Assembly: GCA_010093685.1 (NCBI GenBank)
Contig: MU006228.1
Location: forward strand, 417,111-481,110
DNA: 64,000 nt
Origin: Ophiobolus disseminans
Taxonomy: Eukaryota > Ascomycota > Dothideomycetes > Pleosporales > Phaeosphaeriaceae
Reading direction: 5' to 3'
Below, piece after piece: positions 24,030 to 33,328 of this stretch. Positions within the stretch are counted from its first letter, which is position 1; every line of letters starts with the position of its first letter. The notes under the pieces are model-generated. The model worked only from the letters and a program-made list of their open reading frames with translations, ran no database searches and was not told the DNA's origin. Both the position numbers and the translations under genes were made by a program.

Positions 24030-24527
24030 GGTGGCGTTCACGGGCGCGGGCGTAAGGTCGTTGGGCAGCGGGAGAGCAGCATCAAGGCGAGGTGTTCGTG
24101 AACGTCATCATACCGCAGAAAAGAAGTCGCGAATAAGCTTGGGTTGGGGGGAGAAAGAGGGATGCGTGGCGCAGTTGGCGGGTGCGTGCCGGGGGCCGCG
24201 CTTGGCTTGTGGCGCGGCGCCTAAGAGAAGGCGCATCAGAACGCGACAGCGCGGCTTCATCACGAGGCGACGATGGGTTGTTGTTTGTGTGTGGCTCGGG
24301 AGACGTGTCCGGCTATATACACACGGCTTGCGCAAGGCACGTGAGAAATTGATGTTAATTCGTCGACTTGCTGTGATTGTGCGGCACTGCACTACGACAC
24401 AAGGTTACACAGTCACTATGCGCAAATCAACCAAGTTAGTTATAGACAAGTATGTATCAACTGAATGCATATTCGAAGACATCCTATTTGAAAACATAAC
24501 AACCCACAACTCCTCCGTCTCCGTCTA
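24030..24527. other. Intergenic interval between GT31-like gene and giant ankyrin gene A
   Basis: Both neighbours are on the minus strand, so this is the GT31-like promoter and the 3' end of ankyrin gene A. There is a TATATA element near 24313-24318. Nothing else is seen. Confidence 0.5.
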
Positions 24528-27500
24528 CTACTGCCGCCCCGCCTGTTTCCACCCCGCCTGCTGCGCCTGACTCTGCACATTGTTCGCATTCTTCTGCGCA
24601 TTAATCCTACTCGACTGCCCCTGAAAGTTCAAATTATTCGCATTCTTCTGCGCACTGATCTTACTCGCTTGCCCCTGGAAGTTTAAATTATTCCGATTCT
24701 TCTGCGCATTCAGCTGATTCGACTTCTCCTGGAAGTTCAGATTCTTCGAGTTCTTCTGTCCCTGGAAGCGTAGATTATCTGCATTCTTCTGATGCTGCGC
24801 TTGCACGTTGTTGGCGTTCTTTTGGGCATTGAGGTCGTTCATCTGCTGCTGTGTATATACACGCGCCTGCCCCGTCTGCTGCGTATGTCGGACCGCGTTT
24901 TCGCGATCCGCTTGTAGCAGTGAGTGCTTGTTGGAGAGTGTCTGGTTCTCTGTACGTCCTTTCTGCTGCAGCGTCTCAACCTCAATCTGACTGCGCTGCA
25001 TCAGGTTGCTGCGTTCGATGCCGGTGCGCTCTTCGAGTGTCTGGTTGCTGATCTGACCGCGGTTGTAGAGGTTCTCGTTCGCGATTTGACCGCTTTCCCG
25101 GAGGTTGGTGCGTTCGACCTCACCCCTTTGCGCGAGGTGTGACCGCTCGATGGCGCCGTGGTCGTCGAATGTGCGGTTGGCGATGTAACCTTGGTTGCGG
25201 AGAGTGTTGAGTTTCTGGTGATCTGACTCTCGCGTAAAAGCCATCTTGTTGTTGCGGTCTGCTTGCATCATCTCGTTCTTCATGTACATTGCTTCACGAT
25301 CGACTTCGATGAGAGCATTGCGTGTCCTGATGGACTCGTTATTATTGTCCTGGCGGTACTGGTTGAGCTGTCCTTCGGTCATGAGCTTTCGGTTGTCGCT
25401 AGCGCCCTGGTACTCGAGCTGCGCTTGTCGACCAGTCTGGTCGAGCGTGAGTTTTCGTTGCTGCGAGTCCCGTGCGATATCTTCCATCCGATCCTGTGTA
25501 AAGACTTTATCTGCATTGATGTCAACGACATGCCGCAGCTTGAGATCCATGTCCGCCTGATCCATGGTACTTCTCACAGCTCTGAGCTGCAGATCGCGCA
25601 TTGCTTGGTCCGTCTTGAGGGCATTTTCTGATGACACGCCTTCGAGCCGGAGTTGCTGCTTAACTTGTGCACCTACAAAGCCCAGGTCCTGCTCTTGCTC
25701 TTGGAACGTGAGCCTCTGCGCTTTCGTTTGGAATTCATGTCGTAGCTGAGCGTTTCGAGCCTGATCATCGATGCCTCCTTTCAACCGATGCGACACTGCC
25801 TCGTCGTCGAGTCGATAGTCAATTTGTTCATCCTTATATCGCATTGTTTGGGCGTGACTCATGCTGCGAAACTGTAAGCCCTGCCAGTGGTTGTCGCTCT
25901 TGTGCAGAGTCTCTTGCAAAGCTAAATCTTCACGTTGTTCCATGGTCAGCAGATGCCGACTCGAATTCAATTGATCTCGATGCGCCATTTCTTCGGCATC
26001 CCGGCGGAGTCTGCGACGATGGTCCTCCTCGTCTTCTTCCAGTCGACTCGAGCGGATCCACTTCTTGCGGTCAAGATTTGCAATGTGTTGGGGCATACCG
26101 ACAGCGTCGAAAGGTTGCCTCATCCGCTCCTTCGCGTAGTATCGATCTTGAGCGCTTGCATCTTCCAGAACCTGTAAAATATCATACGCGTGTCGCTCGG
26201 ACTGCTCGTACAGGCCTTTTTTTATGTACATGGTTGCCGAGTACGAATGGTCGTCTTTCTCGAAGACGTTGCTGGCGTCGTTTAGATCCTGCCACAAGCA
26301 CACCTCAATTATCTTAGACACCATTGGCACTGGATCAGGGTTATCCATTGCATAGAAGAGGGGCGTTTTGCCTCGATACTTTCTCAGCGGGTTGGATTTG
26401 GCTTCTCTCAGCGCGCAAAGAGTATCGTGCAGCCGGACAGAATCTTGAGATGCATGGCATCGGAAGGCGAGCTCACAGAGCGCATTGCGGCCGTTGTGCT
26501 TGAGCGAAGGGAAATCGACATCGTGGCCCTTGGTAGCTAACAGCTTGACCGCCCTCGGATGCAGCTCTCTAGCTGCTTCGTGTAGGCTACCATCGTTCAC
26601 TGGCGGCTTCTTTCGTAACAATGAGGTGATTGCGGAGGTGTTTCCATTGCGACCGGCGTAGAATAAGGGTGTTCGGTCATAACAATCCGTCTGTGCTAGC
26701 TCGGCTTTAAGGTCGATAAGCTTCGTCAAGATGTGGCGTCGATCCAACTTTGCAGCAAGTATCACAGCGCTCGCTTGACTTTCACTAGGCACGTAATTAT
26801 GATCAGCACCGTATGGAATCAGCACCTCCTCGATGACCTCATCACTCGCATCGTTTAGTAGAGCAAGCAGCAACGGCGTGACTTGATCCTCGTCAGGCTT
26901 CGGAATGGGTTCGGTGTCGGCATCGTACACAGACCAGCCCACGGTAGCATCCAGGTCCGCGCCCAACTCACATATCTGTTTGACGATCTCCACGGAATAT
27001 CCATAGTAGAGTAGTGTGTAGAAGATCAAGGGATCTCCAAGTTCGGAGGTGTGATTCACCTCCGGTTGCACTCCACTATCAAATCCAGTGATGGCCTGGA
27101 ACAGTTCGAGAACGACGTCCTCCTCATGTTCTTGTTGCAGACTCGTTTGCAGAGCCATGTAAAGGCTGATCTCAGATGGCGTGCGTGACAGGAGCATTTC
27201 GATCAAATCCCCTCGACCGTGCTGAGCTGCAGTCTGGAGAGCAGCGCCATGTTGAAAATTGATGTCTGCTTCGAACTGCAGCAGTAGAGTAATCAGATCA
27301 GTAGAAGCAGCATCAGACGCCACGGCATCGACTGCGGCCAACAAAGCTTCGTCGAGAGATTCACCAGAGGCACCACGGCGTAGCAGTAATTCTAGAAGCT
27401 CCAGGCTTTCGTCCTCTAGCCACAGCGAGCTAGACTGAATGAACTCGCCGAAAGCCTGTGTATAGATGTCCGAATCATCCACCAACTGTGCCAATAAATC

Positions 27501-30500
27501 AACAGCAGCGAAGTTGCCTTCCCGGGCGGCAACCACAAGTGCGTCAGGCGCGGACTCGCCGACTGCACCTGTTTCGATCAAGACCTGCAGAATTTGTAGT
27601 CCTTCAGGGCGAGCTAGCCATTCACCACCCGTAGACAAAACCGAATCAAACGCGCTAGCGAAGGTATTCAGATCATTTGCGTCGATGTTAGCCTTTAGGA
27701 TTGTCACCAGGTCCAAGCGTAGCTTCCTCGCACTATCGATCAAGGCCGAGTCCACAGCAGGACCTTTTGCACCTCTTCCTGCGAGACGCTTCAGGACCGT
27801 TGTGCCTTCTTCCGTGTCCAAGTTAGTGTTACTACCGATTGCACGTGCAAAGGCTCGGGATGCCATCTTGCTGTTGGCCCGTTTTGCGAGCAGAGTCACG
27901 CATGGCACATTGAGAGATGCCGCTGCAAGCGCCAACGCCTCTCCGTGGGCTTTTGGCGTCACACCTTGCTGGTAGATCAAGGTGACAAGGTCTAGGTATT
28001 CTGGAAGTAGCCAAGAGCTGTTTGAGATAACTGCACTCAGTGCATCGCCTTTGATGTCGGTATTTTGGACGTGGTTGGCGAGAAGTTGAACAGCGTGGAC
28101 ATCGAGACTGCCAGCCGCCGAGACATAAGCTCTGTGGACTGGCTCTCCATTTGCCCCGTGTTCTAACAGGAATTCCAATAACTTGATGGACTGCCGCCAG
28201 CTTTCATTGGTGAGGACAGCGCCTAACGCTTTCGAATGAACGTCTGCGCGCAACGAGTCAGAAGCAAGCAACCGCACAGCGTCGAGATTCAATGCTGCGG
28301 CGGCCTTGAGGAAAGCGTTCTCAACCACGTCATTCTCAACACCTGCTCTGAGTAGCTCCTCGATAATGTGGAGTTCTGACACCCATTCCAGTCCGCTAGA
28401 TGTTGCTTTACCCATGGCTTCACTGAAAACAGATGCATCGGATATGCGCGGAAGGAACAGCTGCACGGCATCGTAATAAAAGTATTGGCAGCTTTGAATG
28501 AACGCCTTATCCAAGACAGGCTGCGAGGGACCTTTCTGCAATAAGAGCTGCGCAATGCGCACTCCCTCTGGTGACATCCACTTTTGTTGCAAGTCCGTCA
28601 AGGCCGAAAAGGCGGCTTCCACGACTTCAAAGCTAGAGTCTGCATCGAGAATAGTTCTCAGCATGTCGGAATCCAGTATTGTAACAGCTCTTACGGCTGC
28701 ACCTTTCTTGGTGTCAGAGCTAACACCAATCTCGAAAAGATACCGCATGATACGGAGTCCTTCGGGCGATCGCCACAAATCCTCGCTCAAAAGAAGGATA
28801 CGAACAGTATCGTCGGTCACCCCTGGAAAACGCGGCGATTGCGAAAGAACTATGAGCGCTTCAAGGTCCAACTGTTTGGTCGCTTCGGCGGCTGCAATCG
28901 CCAGGATCTCAGTGGCGACACCATGACGGACAAGTATGGAGGCGATGGAAAGCTGCTCCGAGGAAAGCCGCTTGGATTTGGCACGTGCGACAGCTCTGAA
29001 GGCACTGGGAATTACTGACGCTGCGACCGGACTCTTCAAGAAAACATCAAGGACTTCGTAATTCGATGTTCTTGCAGCGTCAGCCGCAGCATTCTCAACT
29101 GCCGCACCGTTGGCACCATGTCCCAGAACAAATTCTAACACAGACAAATCTTCAGAGGCGGGTTCTGTTTCATCGCCAAGGGCCAGTTGGGCAAATGCGG
29201 TGTTAGCTGCAACTTGCTTGTCGTGGGATGCATCCACAAGTAGCATGAGTGCAGATAAATTGCGGGACTTTGATGCAAATTCAACCATTTGTAGGATGAC
29301 CGTGCTCTCTGCGCCCTTCTCCAACACAAATCGTAGGAATGTAAGGCCCGTTGTCGTAAGCCATCGTTGGCCCTGAGAAGCCAGACAGGTCAGTGCGAAG
29401 CCGCAAATGCCACCAGTAGAATCAGCCGGTGCAATGTCCGCCATCAGATCCACGTCATGTGTCGCAACAGCAAGGCTGACGGCGGTCTTTGCGTCGTCTA
29501 TATCCAGCCCGAATTTAATCAGAACGCGTAAGATGCTGCGTGATGTTGAGGACGCCAGGTTGTCTCCAGAGTCGAGAAGACCTTTGAAAGCAGCCTTGGT
29601 GAGGCCATCTTGATTCGAGATCTCCAGTATCAGCCTCACGCCGGCTGTGCTCAAAGACTGTGCGGCTGCTCGTATGGCCCCGAAAACAGACTCTAAAGAG
29701 GCCCCTTTCTGGATCAGGAGCTTGAGTACGGTCAGCCCTTCGTCGGTCGACACAAGCTTGATGTCTTGGGCCAAATGGTCGAGCACAACTGAGAACACAG
29801 TGTTGTCAGAAACATACGGCAGGAGACGCGTGAACTCCTCCAGTATCAATGCCTGACCGGCGGCGACAAAGGCCGCGTCTACTGCCTGACCACGAACGTT
29901 TTGGTCCAACAGCCAACGCTGAATATCGAGAACAGCACCATTGCGATTGTTTGTGCATGGATTCTTCATCACGACCAATTCGAAAGCTTTTTGCTTTGTA
30001 GTGGGATGAATAAGATATGGGCCAAGAGCCGAGATCCATTCACGATTCAGCGCTCCTGCGGCTTCTAGGAATATCTCATCAACAATATCTCCTCGCGCCC
30101 CACGTTCGAGGAGATATAGCGTCACGGAAAGTTTCCCGCGCGTGAGTTTGAGCTTATCATGGGATAAGAGGACCACCAACGTATCCGAGAAGACGTTGGA
30201 TGATGTGAGATGATTGATGAAAAGGTTGGCGGCATGTTGATTAAGAAGCTTAACATAATTGCTGAAAATCTGATCTGCCCAAGCACCTTTGCCAGTCTTG
30301 GAAAGGAGTACCTTGAGCAAAGGCAGAGAAGGGCCATCTGGATTCTGCCAGTCTGAGCGAGATGAAAGAAAGGCTTTCAAGGATGGAAAAATTATGTTGC
30401 CACTATCTCGCCCAGGGAGCATGATGTCGAGGGTTTGCAGGTCCCCGTTCAGAACAACAGGAACAAGGTAGTCTGCTAAGGAGCTGTGTATCCGAGCGTT

Positions 30501-32795
30501 GTTGTTGACAAGTAAGTGAACCAGGGCCGTGTCGTAAGCATTCTCTTTGAGAACCTGTGGAAGCGCAGTATCGAGACACGAAGCGTCCGGACCAGCGTCA
30601 ATGATGATTTTCAGCGTCTCATAGCGATCAGAACCGCGATGAAGTAGGACCTCCTCAAATGCGTATCGTATCGATGTCTTCTTTGGCTTGCGAGAAAGCA
30701 AAACCACAAGGGTTCTTCTGTCACAGCGTTTGATGCATGCCGTGAGCGCCGCGCCAAGGGGAAGATCTGGAGATGCACCCCATTGCAAGAACTGCGATGT
30801 CAGGGTCCAGGCGGTTTCTTTGGATGCGCATTGGGTCGCGTCATGCAAAAGGTCATCGAGTGGAGCCGCTCCACGACCTGCATTATATAGCATGGTCATA
30901 ACCGACAGCATAAAAGAGAGTCCGTATCGTGGTTCACCGTCCAACGCAAACAGTTGCCGTGTTTGTTTCCAAATTGTCGGCAAAGATGCCTCGGGCCGCC
31001 TTTTGGCCAGGAAGGCTTCGATGATGTCTAGCTTTTGTAGTGTGATAGCTCTCACGATGGCTTCGCCTCCGCCGTAGTCCAAGGACGCAGCCGGGAGCAG
31101 TGCCCTTATTTTCTCGGCTGCCATTGATGGAGACTCGACCGCTTTTACAAGAAGGCGGTCGACTTCGTCGCCGCGTGCACCTGCGTGGATAAGGGCGGCC
31201 CAGATCTGAAGTTTCTCGGGCTTCCTATCTTCCAGGACCCTGTCCGAATGCTCTAAGGCTTTGTTCAGCACCTTCCTTGTGGGCCTGGCTGTCAGGAGTC
31301 GCGTCAGCACCGCTGTGTTAGCAGCATCAATTGCGAGCATGATGCTTCGACCATTCGCGTAACTGGCATCCGCCATGCCAATCCGGACGAGATGCTCAAT
31401 AACGGTGATGATTTCAGGTTTTCCTACCAACTCAGGCTCGCAACATCGAGCGAGCATCTCAGATGTGGTATCGCCGCTGACACCAAGCGTAAGAAACTCG
31501 GTGATGACTTCAAGGCTCTCATTAGGCCGGATCCTGCAGGCATCTATCAGCTGTAGATGAACTCCAGTCTTGGCATAGCTGGTGAAGGAGCGGTGTTTGC
31601 TGAGTCGCAGTGTGTCAAGCGCCAAAGTCATGTCGCCCATCTCGATAGCAGCTTGGAAAAGGGTTTCGTTCGGGAAAGAGCCGTGAGTAAACGCCATAAA
31701 AGTTATAGAGTTGGCCAGGATCTCATGGTCTCGCATAGAGATTAGTGATGTAACCGCCTTGCTGGTCCGCCGACCGGCTGCGCCGGCATACAGAAACATC
31801 GTCAGATAGGGTTGTTTGATCTCAGGAGACCATTGCTCGACAGCACTGACGGCGGTATCTAAAATACCCGATGATACTGCTCTTCTCGACAAGAGAGTGG
31901 CGGCCAACGCATGGGCGTAACGTTGCTTGGAAGTGGCATGTCTCAGCGCTTCACCTTCGTTGAAATTGGCATCGGCACCGCGAAGTAACAACATGCTCCA
32001 AATCTGCAGCGATCCAGACTCTGCTGCCTGGATGAGCGCTTGGCTGAGCAGTTCCGTGCTATTCAGAGCCGGTGATAGTAGGAGAACTCTCAACACGTCG
32101 TCCGATCCCGCGTTGGCAGACAATCTGAGAATGAAGTCCCGGCAAGTTTCGGGATTGGCACCCCATTCAAGTAGCGCTGTTACAGTATCAACAGATGGTG
32201 AATGATCGCTCAGGATCCTAGCCAATGCGTTGTCTCGAGATCGTTGGGATACTCTGGGCAGGAAGAGTCGCATAGTGGCAGCGCCGCTGACCTGGCTGAA
32301 GATGTATTCCAGGGTAGGGACATGATGACCCTTCTTGTCGGCAATAAAAGCAGTATTTTGTGGTGCTTGTAGTGTTGAGGATTCGACGAACTGTAACAAG
32401 GCCTCGAGTATGGGTAACGGAAGCTTGAGCTCGATAGCCTTGTCGAGTGCGCGAAGCACCTCTTCACTGGCATAGTTTTTGGACGATTTCCCAATCAGGA
32501 ACCTCTTGGGCCGAAGAGACAAAAGAAATGCTTCTGCGCCAGCCTTATCGCTTGCATATTGAGGCACAGCTCGCTGATTAGGAGCTGACAGCATCGGGTT
32601 TGGGAGAGAAAAAGGTACACCAACCGCAGCCGCGAGTGCTTGCAGTTGGTCCACATGGCGGGCTCTTGGTGATTCAACATGCAAAGAACGCTCGTCGGCG
32701 AGTCCATCGCTGGTTACCGACGAAGGTATTTTGCTTTGTCTGAATGAAAAGGTCCTCGACGAAATAGTCGGACTGGCGTACCGTGGGGAGTCCAT
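24528..32795 (-). CDS. Giant ankyrin-repeat protein A with hendecad coiled coil and Gln/Asn-rich C-terminus
   Basis: This is one intronless frame of about 2,755 residues; the ATG at 32795 is used because the longer frame begins with GTG. Residues about 1-60 are Ser-rich and disordered. From about 130 to 2,080 there is an uninterrupted helical solenoid of degenerate ankyrin-like repeats (LLxxGAxGxxVxxA, then AAxxLxxxAVxLLA), often separated by a Trp-containing spacer, giving a roughly 64-residue super-repeat. Canonical ankyrins (TPLLLALLN, TPLFYAGRNGNT) appear only near 1,970-2,080. After a conserved linker (DAVGMPQHIANLD, about 2,234) comes a charged coiled coil to about 2,540, then 11-residue repeats (2,544-2,623), then a Gln/Asn-rich repeat tail. 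No signal, membrane or NTPase domain is seen. A scaffold role is inferred. Gene B is a diverged paralogue. Confidence 0.9.
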   Translation of the reverse strand: MDSPRYASPTISSRTFSFRQSKIPSSVTSDGLADERSLHVESPRARHVDQLQALAAAVGVPFSLPNPMLSAPNQRAVPQYASDKAGAEAFLLSLRPKRFLIGKSSKNYASEEVLRALDKAIELKLPLPILEALLQFVESSTLQAPQNTAFIADKKGHHVPTLEYIFSQVSGAATMRLFLPRVSQRSRDNALARILSDHSPSVDTVTALLEWGANPETCRDFILRLSANAGSDDVLRVLLLSPALNSTELLSQALIQAAESGSLQIWSMLLLRGADANFNEGEALRHATSKQRYAHALAATLLSRRAVSSGILDTAVSAVEQWSPEIKQPYLTMFLYAGAAGRRTSKAVTSLISMRDHEILANSITFMAFTHGSFPNETLFQAAIEMGDMTLALDTLRLSKHRSFTSYAKTGVHLQLIDACRIRPNESLEVITEFLTLGVSGDTTSEMLARCCEPELVGKPEIITVIEHLVRIGMADASYANGRSIMLAIDAANTAVLTRLLTARPTRKVLNKALEHSDRVLEDRKPEKLQIWAALIHAGARGDEVDRLLVKAVESPSMAAEKIRALLPAASLDYGGGEAIVRAITLQKLDIIEAFLAKRRPEASLPTIWKQTRQLFALDGEPRYGLSFMLSVMTMLYNAGRGAAPLDDLLHDATQCASKETAWTLTSQFLQWGASPDLPLGAALTACIKRCDRRTLVVLLSRKPKKTSIRYAFEEVLLHRGSDRYETLKIIIDAGPDASCLDTALPQVLKENAYDTALVHLLVNNNARIHSSLADYLVPVVLNGDLQTLDIMLPGRDSGNIIFPSLKAFLSSRSDWQNPDGPSLPLLKVLLSKTGKGAWADQIFSNYVKLLNQHAANLFINHLTSSNVFSDTLVVLLSHDKLKLTRGKLSVTLYLLERGARGDIVDEIFLEAAGALNREWISALGPYLIHPTTKQKAFELVVMKNPCTNNRNGAVLDIQRWLLDQNVRGQAVDAAFVAAGQALILEEFTRLLPYVSDNTVFSVVLDHLAQDIKLVSTDEGLTVLKLLIQKGASLESVFGAIRAAAQSLSTAGVRLILEISNQDGLTKAAFKGLLDSGDNLASSTSRSILRVLIKFGLDIDDAKTAVSLAVATHDVDLMADIAPADSTGGICGFALTCLASQGQRWLTTTGLTFLRFVLEKGAESTVILQMVEFASKSRNLSALMLLVDASHDKQVAANTAFAQLALGDETEPASEDLSVLEFVLGHGANGAAVENAAADAARTSNYEVLDVFLKSPVAASVIPSAFRAVARAKSKRLSSEQLSIASILVRHGVATEILAIAAAEATKQLDLEALIVLSQSPRFPGVTDDTVRILLLSEDLWRSPEGLRIMRYLFEIGVSSDTKKGAAVRAVTILDSDMLRTILDADSSFEVVEAAFSALTDLQQKWMSPEGVRIAQLLLQKGPSQPVLDKAFIQSCQYFYYDAVQLFLPRISDASVFSEAMGKATSSGLEWVSELHIIEELLRAGVENDVVENAFLKAAAALNLDAVRLLASDSLRADVHSKALGAVLTNESWRQSIKLLEFLLEHGANGEPVHRAYVSAAGSLDVHAVQLLANHVQNTDIKGDALSAVISNSSWLLPEYLDLVTLIYQQGVTPKAHGEALALAAASLNVPCVTLLAKRANSKMASRAFARAIGSNTNLDTEEGTTVLKRLAGRGAKGPAVDSALIDSARKLRLDLVTILKANIDANDLNTFASAFDSVLSTGGEWLARPEGLQILQVLIETGAVGESAPDALVVAAREGNFAAVDLLAQLVDDSDIYTQAFGEFIQSSSLWLEDESLELLELLLRRGASGESLDEALLAAVDAVASDAASTDLITLLLQFEADINFQHGAALQTAAQHGRGDLIEMLLSRTPSEISLYMALQTSLQQEHEEDVVLELFQAITGFDSGVQPEVNHTSELGDPLIFYTLLYYGYSVEIVKQICELGADLDATVGWSVYDADTEPIPKPDEDQVTPLLLALLNDASDEVIEEVLIPYGADHNYVPSESQASAVILAAKLDRRHILTKLIDLKAELAQTDCYDRTPLFYAGRNGNTSAITSLLRKKPPVNDGSLHEAARELHPRAVKLLATKGHDVDFPSLKHNGRNALCELAFRCHASQDSVRLHDTLCALREAKSNPLRKYRGKTPLFYAMDNPDPVPMVSKIIEVCLWQDLNDASNVFEKDDHSYSATMYIKKGLYEQSERHAYDILQVLEDASAQDRYYAKERMRQPFDAVGMPQHIANLDRKKWIRSSRLEEDEEDHRRRLRRDAEEMAHRDQLNSSRHLLTMEQREDLALQETLHKSDNHWQGLQFRSMSHAQTMRYKDEQIDYRLDDEAVSHRLKGGIDDQARNAQLRHEFQTKAQRLTFQEQEQDLGFVGAQVKQQLRLEGVSSENALKTDQAMRDLQLRAVRSTMDQADMDLKLRHVVDINADKVFTQDRMEDIARDSQQRKLTLDQTGRQAQLEYQGASDNRKLMTEGQLNQYRQDNNNESIRTRNALIEVDREAMYMKNEMMQADRNNKMAFTRESDHQKLNTLRNQGYIANRTFDDHGAIERSHLAQRGEVERTNLRESGQIANENLYNRGQISNQTLEERTGIERSNLMQRSQIEVETLQQKGRTENQTLSNKHSLLQADRENAVRHTQQTGQARVYTQQQMNDLNAQKNANNVQAQHQKNADNLRFQGQKNSKNLNFQEKSNQLNAQKNRNNLNFQGQASKISAQKNANNLNFQGQSSRINAQKNANNVQSQAQQAGWKQAGRQ
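24594..24821. repeat. In-frame tandem repeats coding the Gln/Asn-rich tail of protein A
   Basis: Three 54-bp units (24594-24647, 24648-24701, 24702-24755) are followed by two 33-bp units (24756-24788, 24789-24821). On the minus strand they code for 18- and 11-residue units built on QKNxNN and LNFQGQ. All are multiples of three and of similar composition, so copy number could vary without breaking the frame. Confidence 0.85.
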
Positions 32796-33328
32796 AAAGG
32801 CGAAGGAGAATGTGCGCAGAAACGAGGTGCTGCAGCCCTCTGGCTGGGCAGGGAGGGAGACAGGTGCCACATACTGAGGGGAGTACAGCCTGACTGATAC
32901 ACAGCGGCCATGTCGAATATTACTTTTGGGCCGAAAACGCTGTAATGTATGCAGGCTGTGTTGGGTGGTGATGAGCAGGCCGAGAGCATGGGATGGAGAG
33001 CTTTGGAGTTAGCGCTTGGCCCCCGCACCGGTCTAGCATCCGCATCGCGCACGATCCTAGCCGCCACTCTTTCTTCCGCAATGACTCCGGAAGCCCTGGG
33101 ACGCCACCAATTCTGTATCGTCCCCTATCGCGATGTGTTCACTCAGTTCGCCGCAGCCGCCGGGCGGGCGTTTTGCGCCCCATTGGGTAGGCTGGCATGT
33201 TGTCGCCGGCCACAGCCTGCACGTGTTGGGTGACCGAAGCAGATTATTCCACTGCAGCCTGTCATTTTTTAAGAAGCTGCTGCTGCTGCCAGTACCTCGC
33301 GCTCAGAGCGTGTACAAAGCTTATCATC
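32796..33328. promoter_or_regulatory. Shared divergent promoter of ankyrin gene A and the acidic disordered protein
   Basis: 533 bp separate the two start codons, which point away from each other. The right side holds a CTGCTGCTGCTG run (about 33281-33291) close to the plus-strand start. No TATA box is convincing. Shared spacing suggests, but does not prove, coordinated expression of the pair. Confidence 0.5.
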
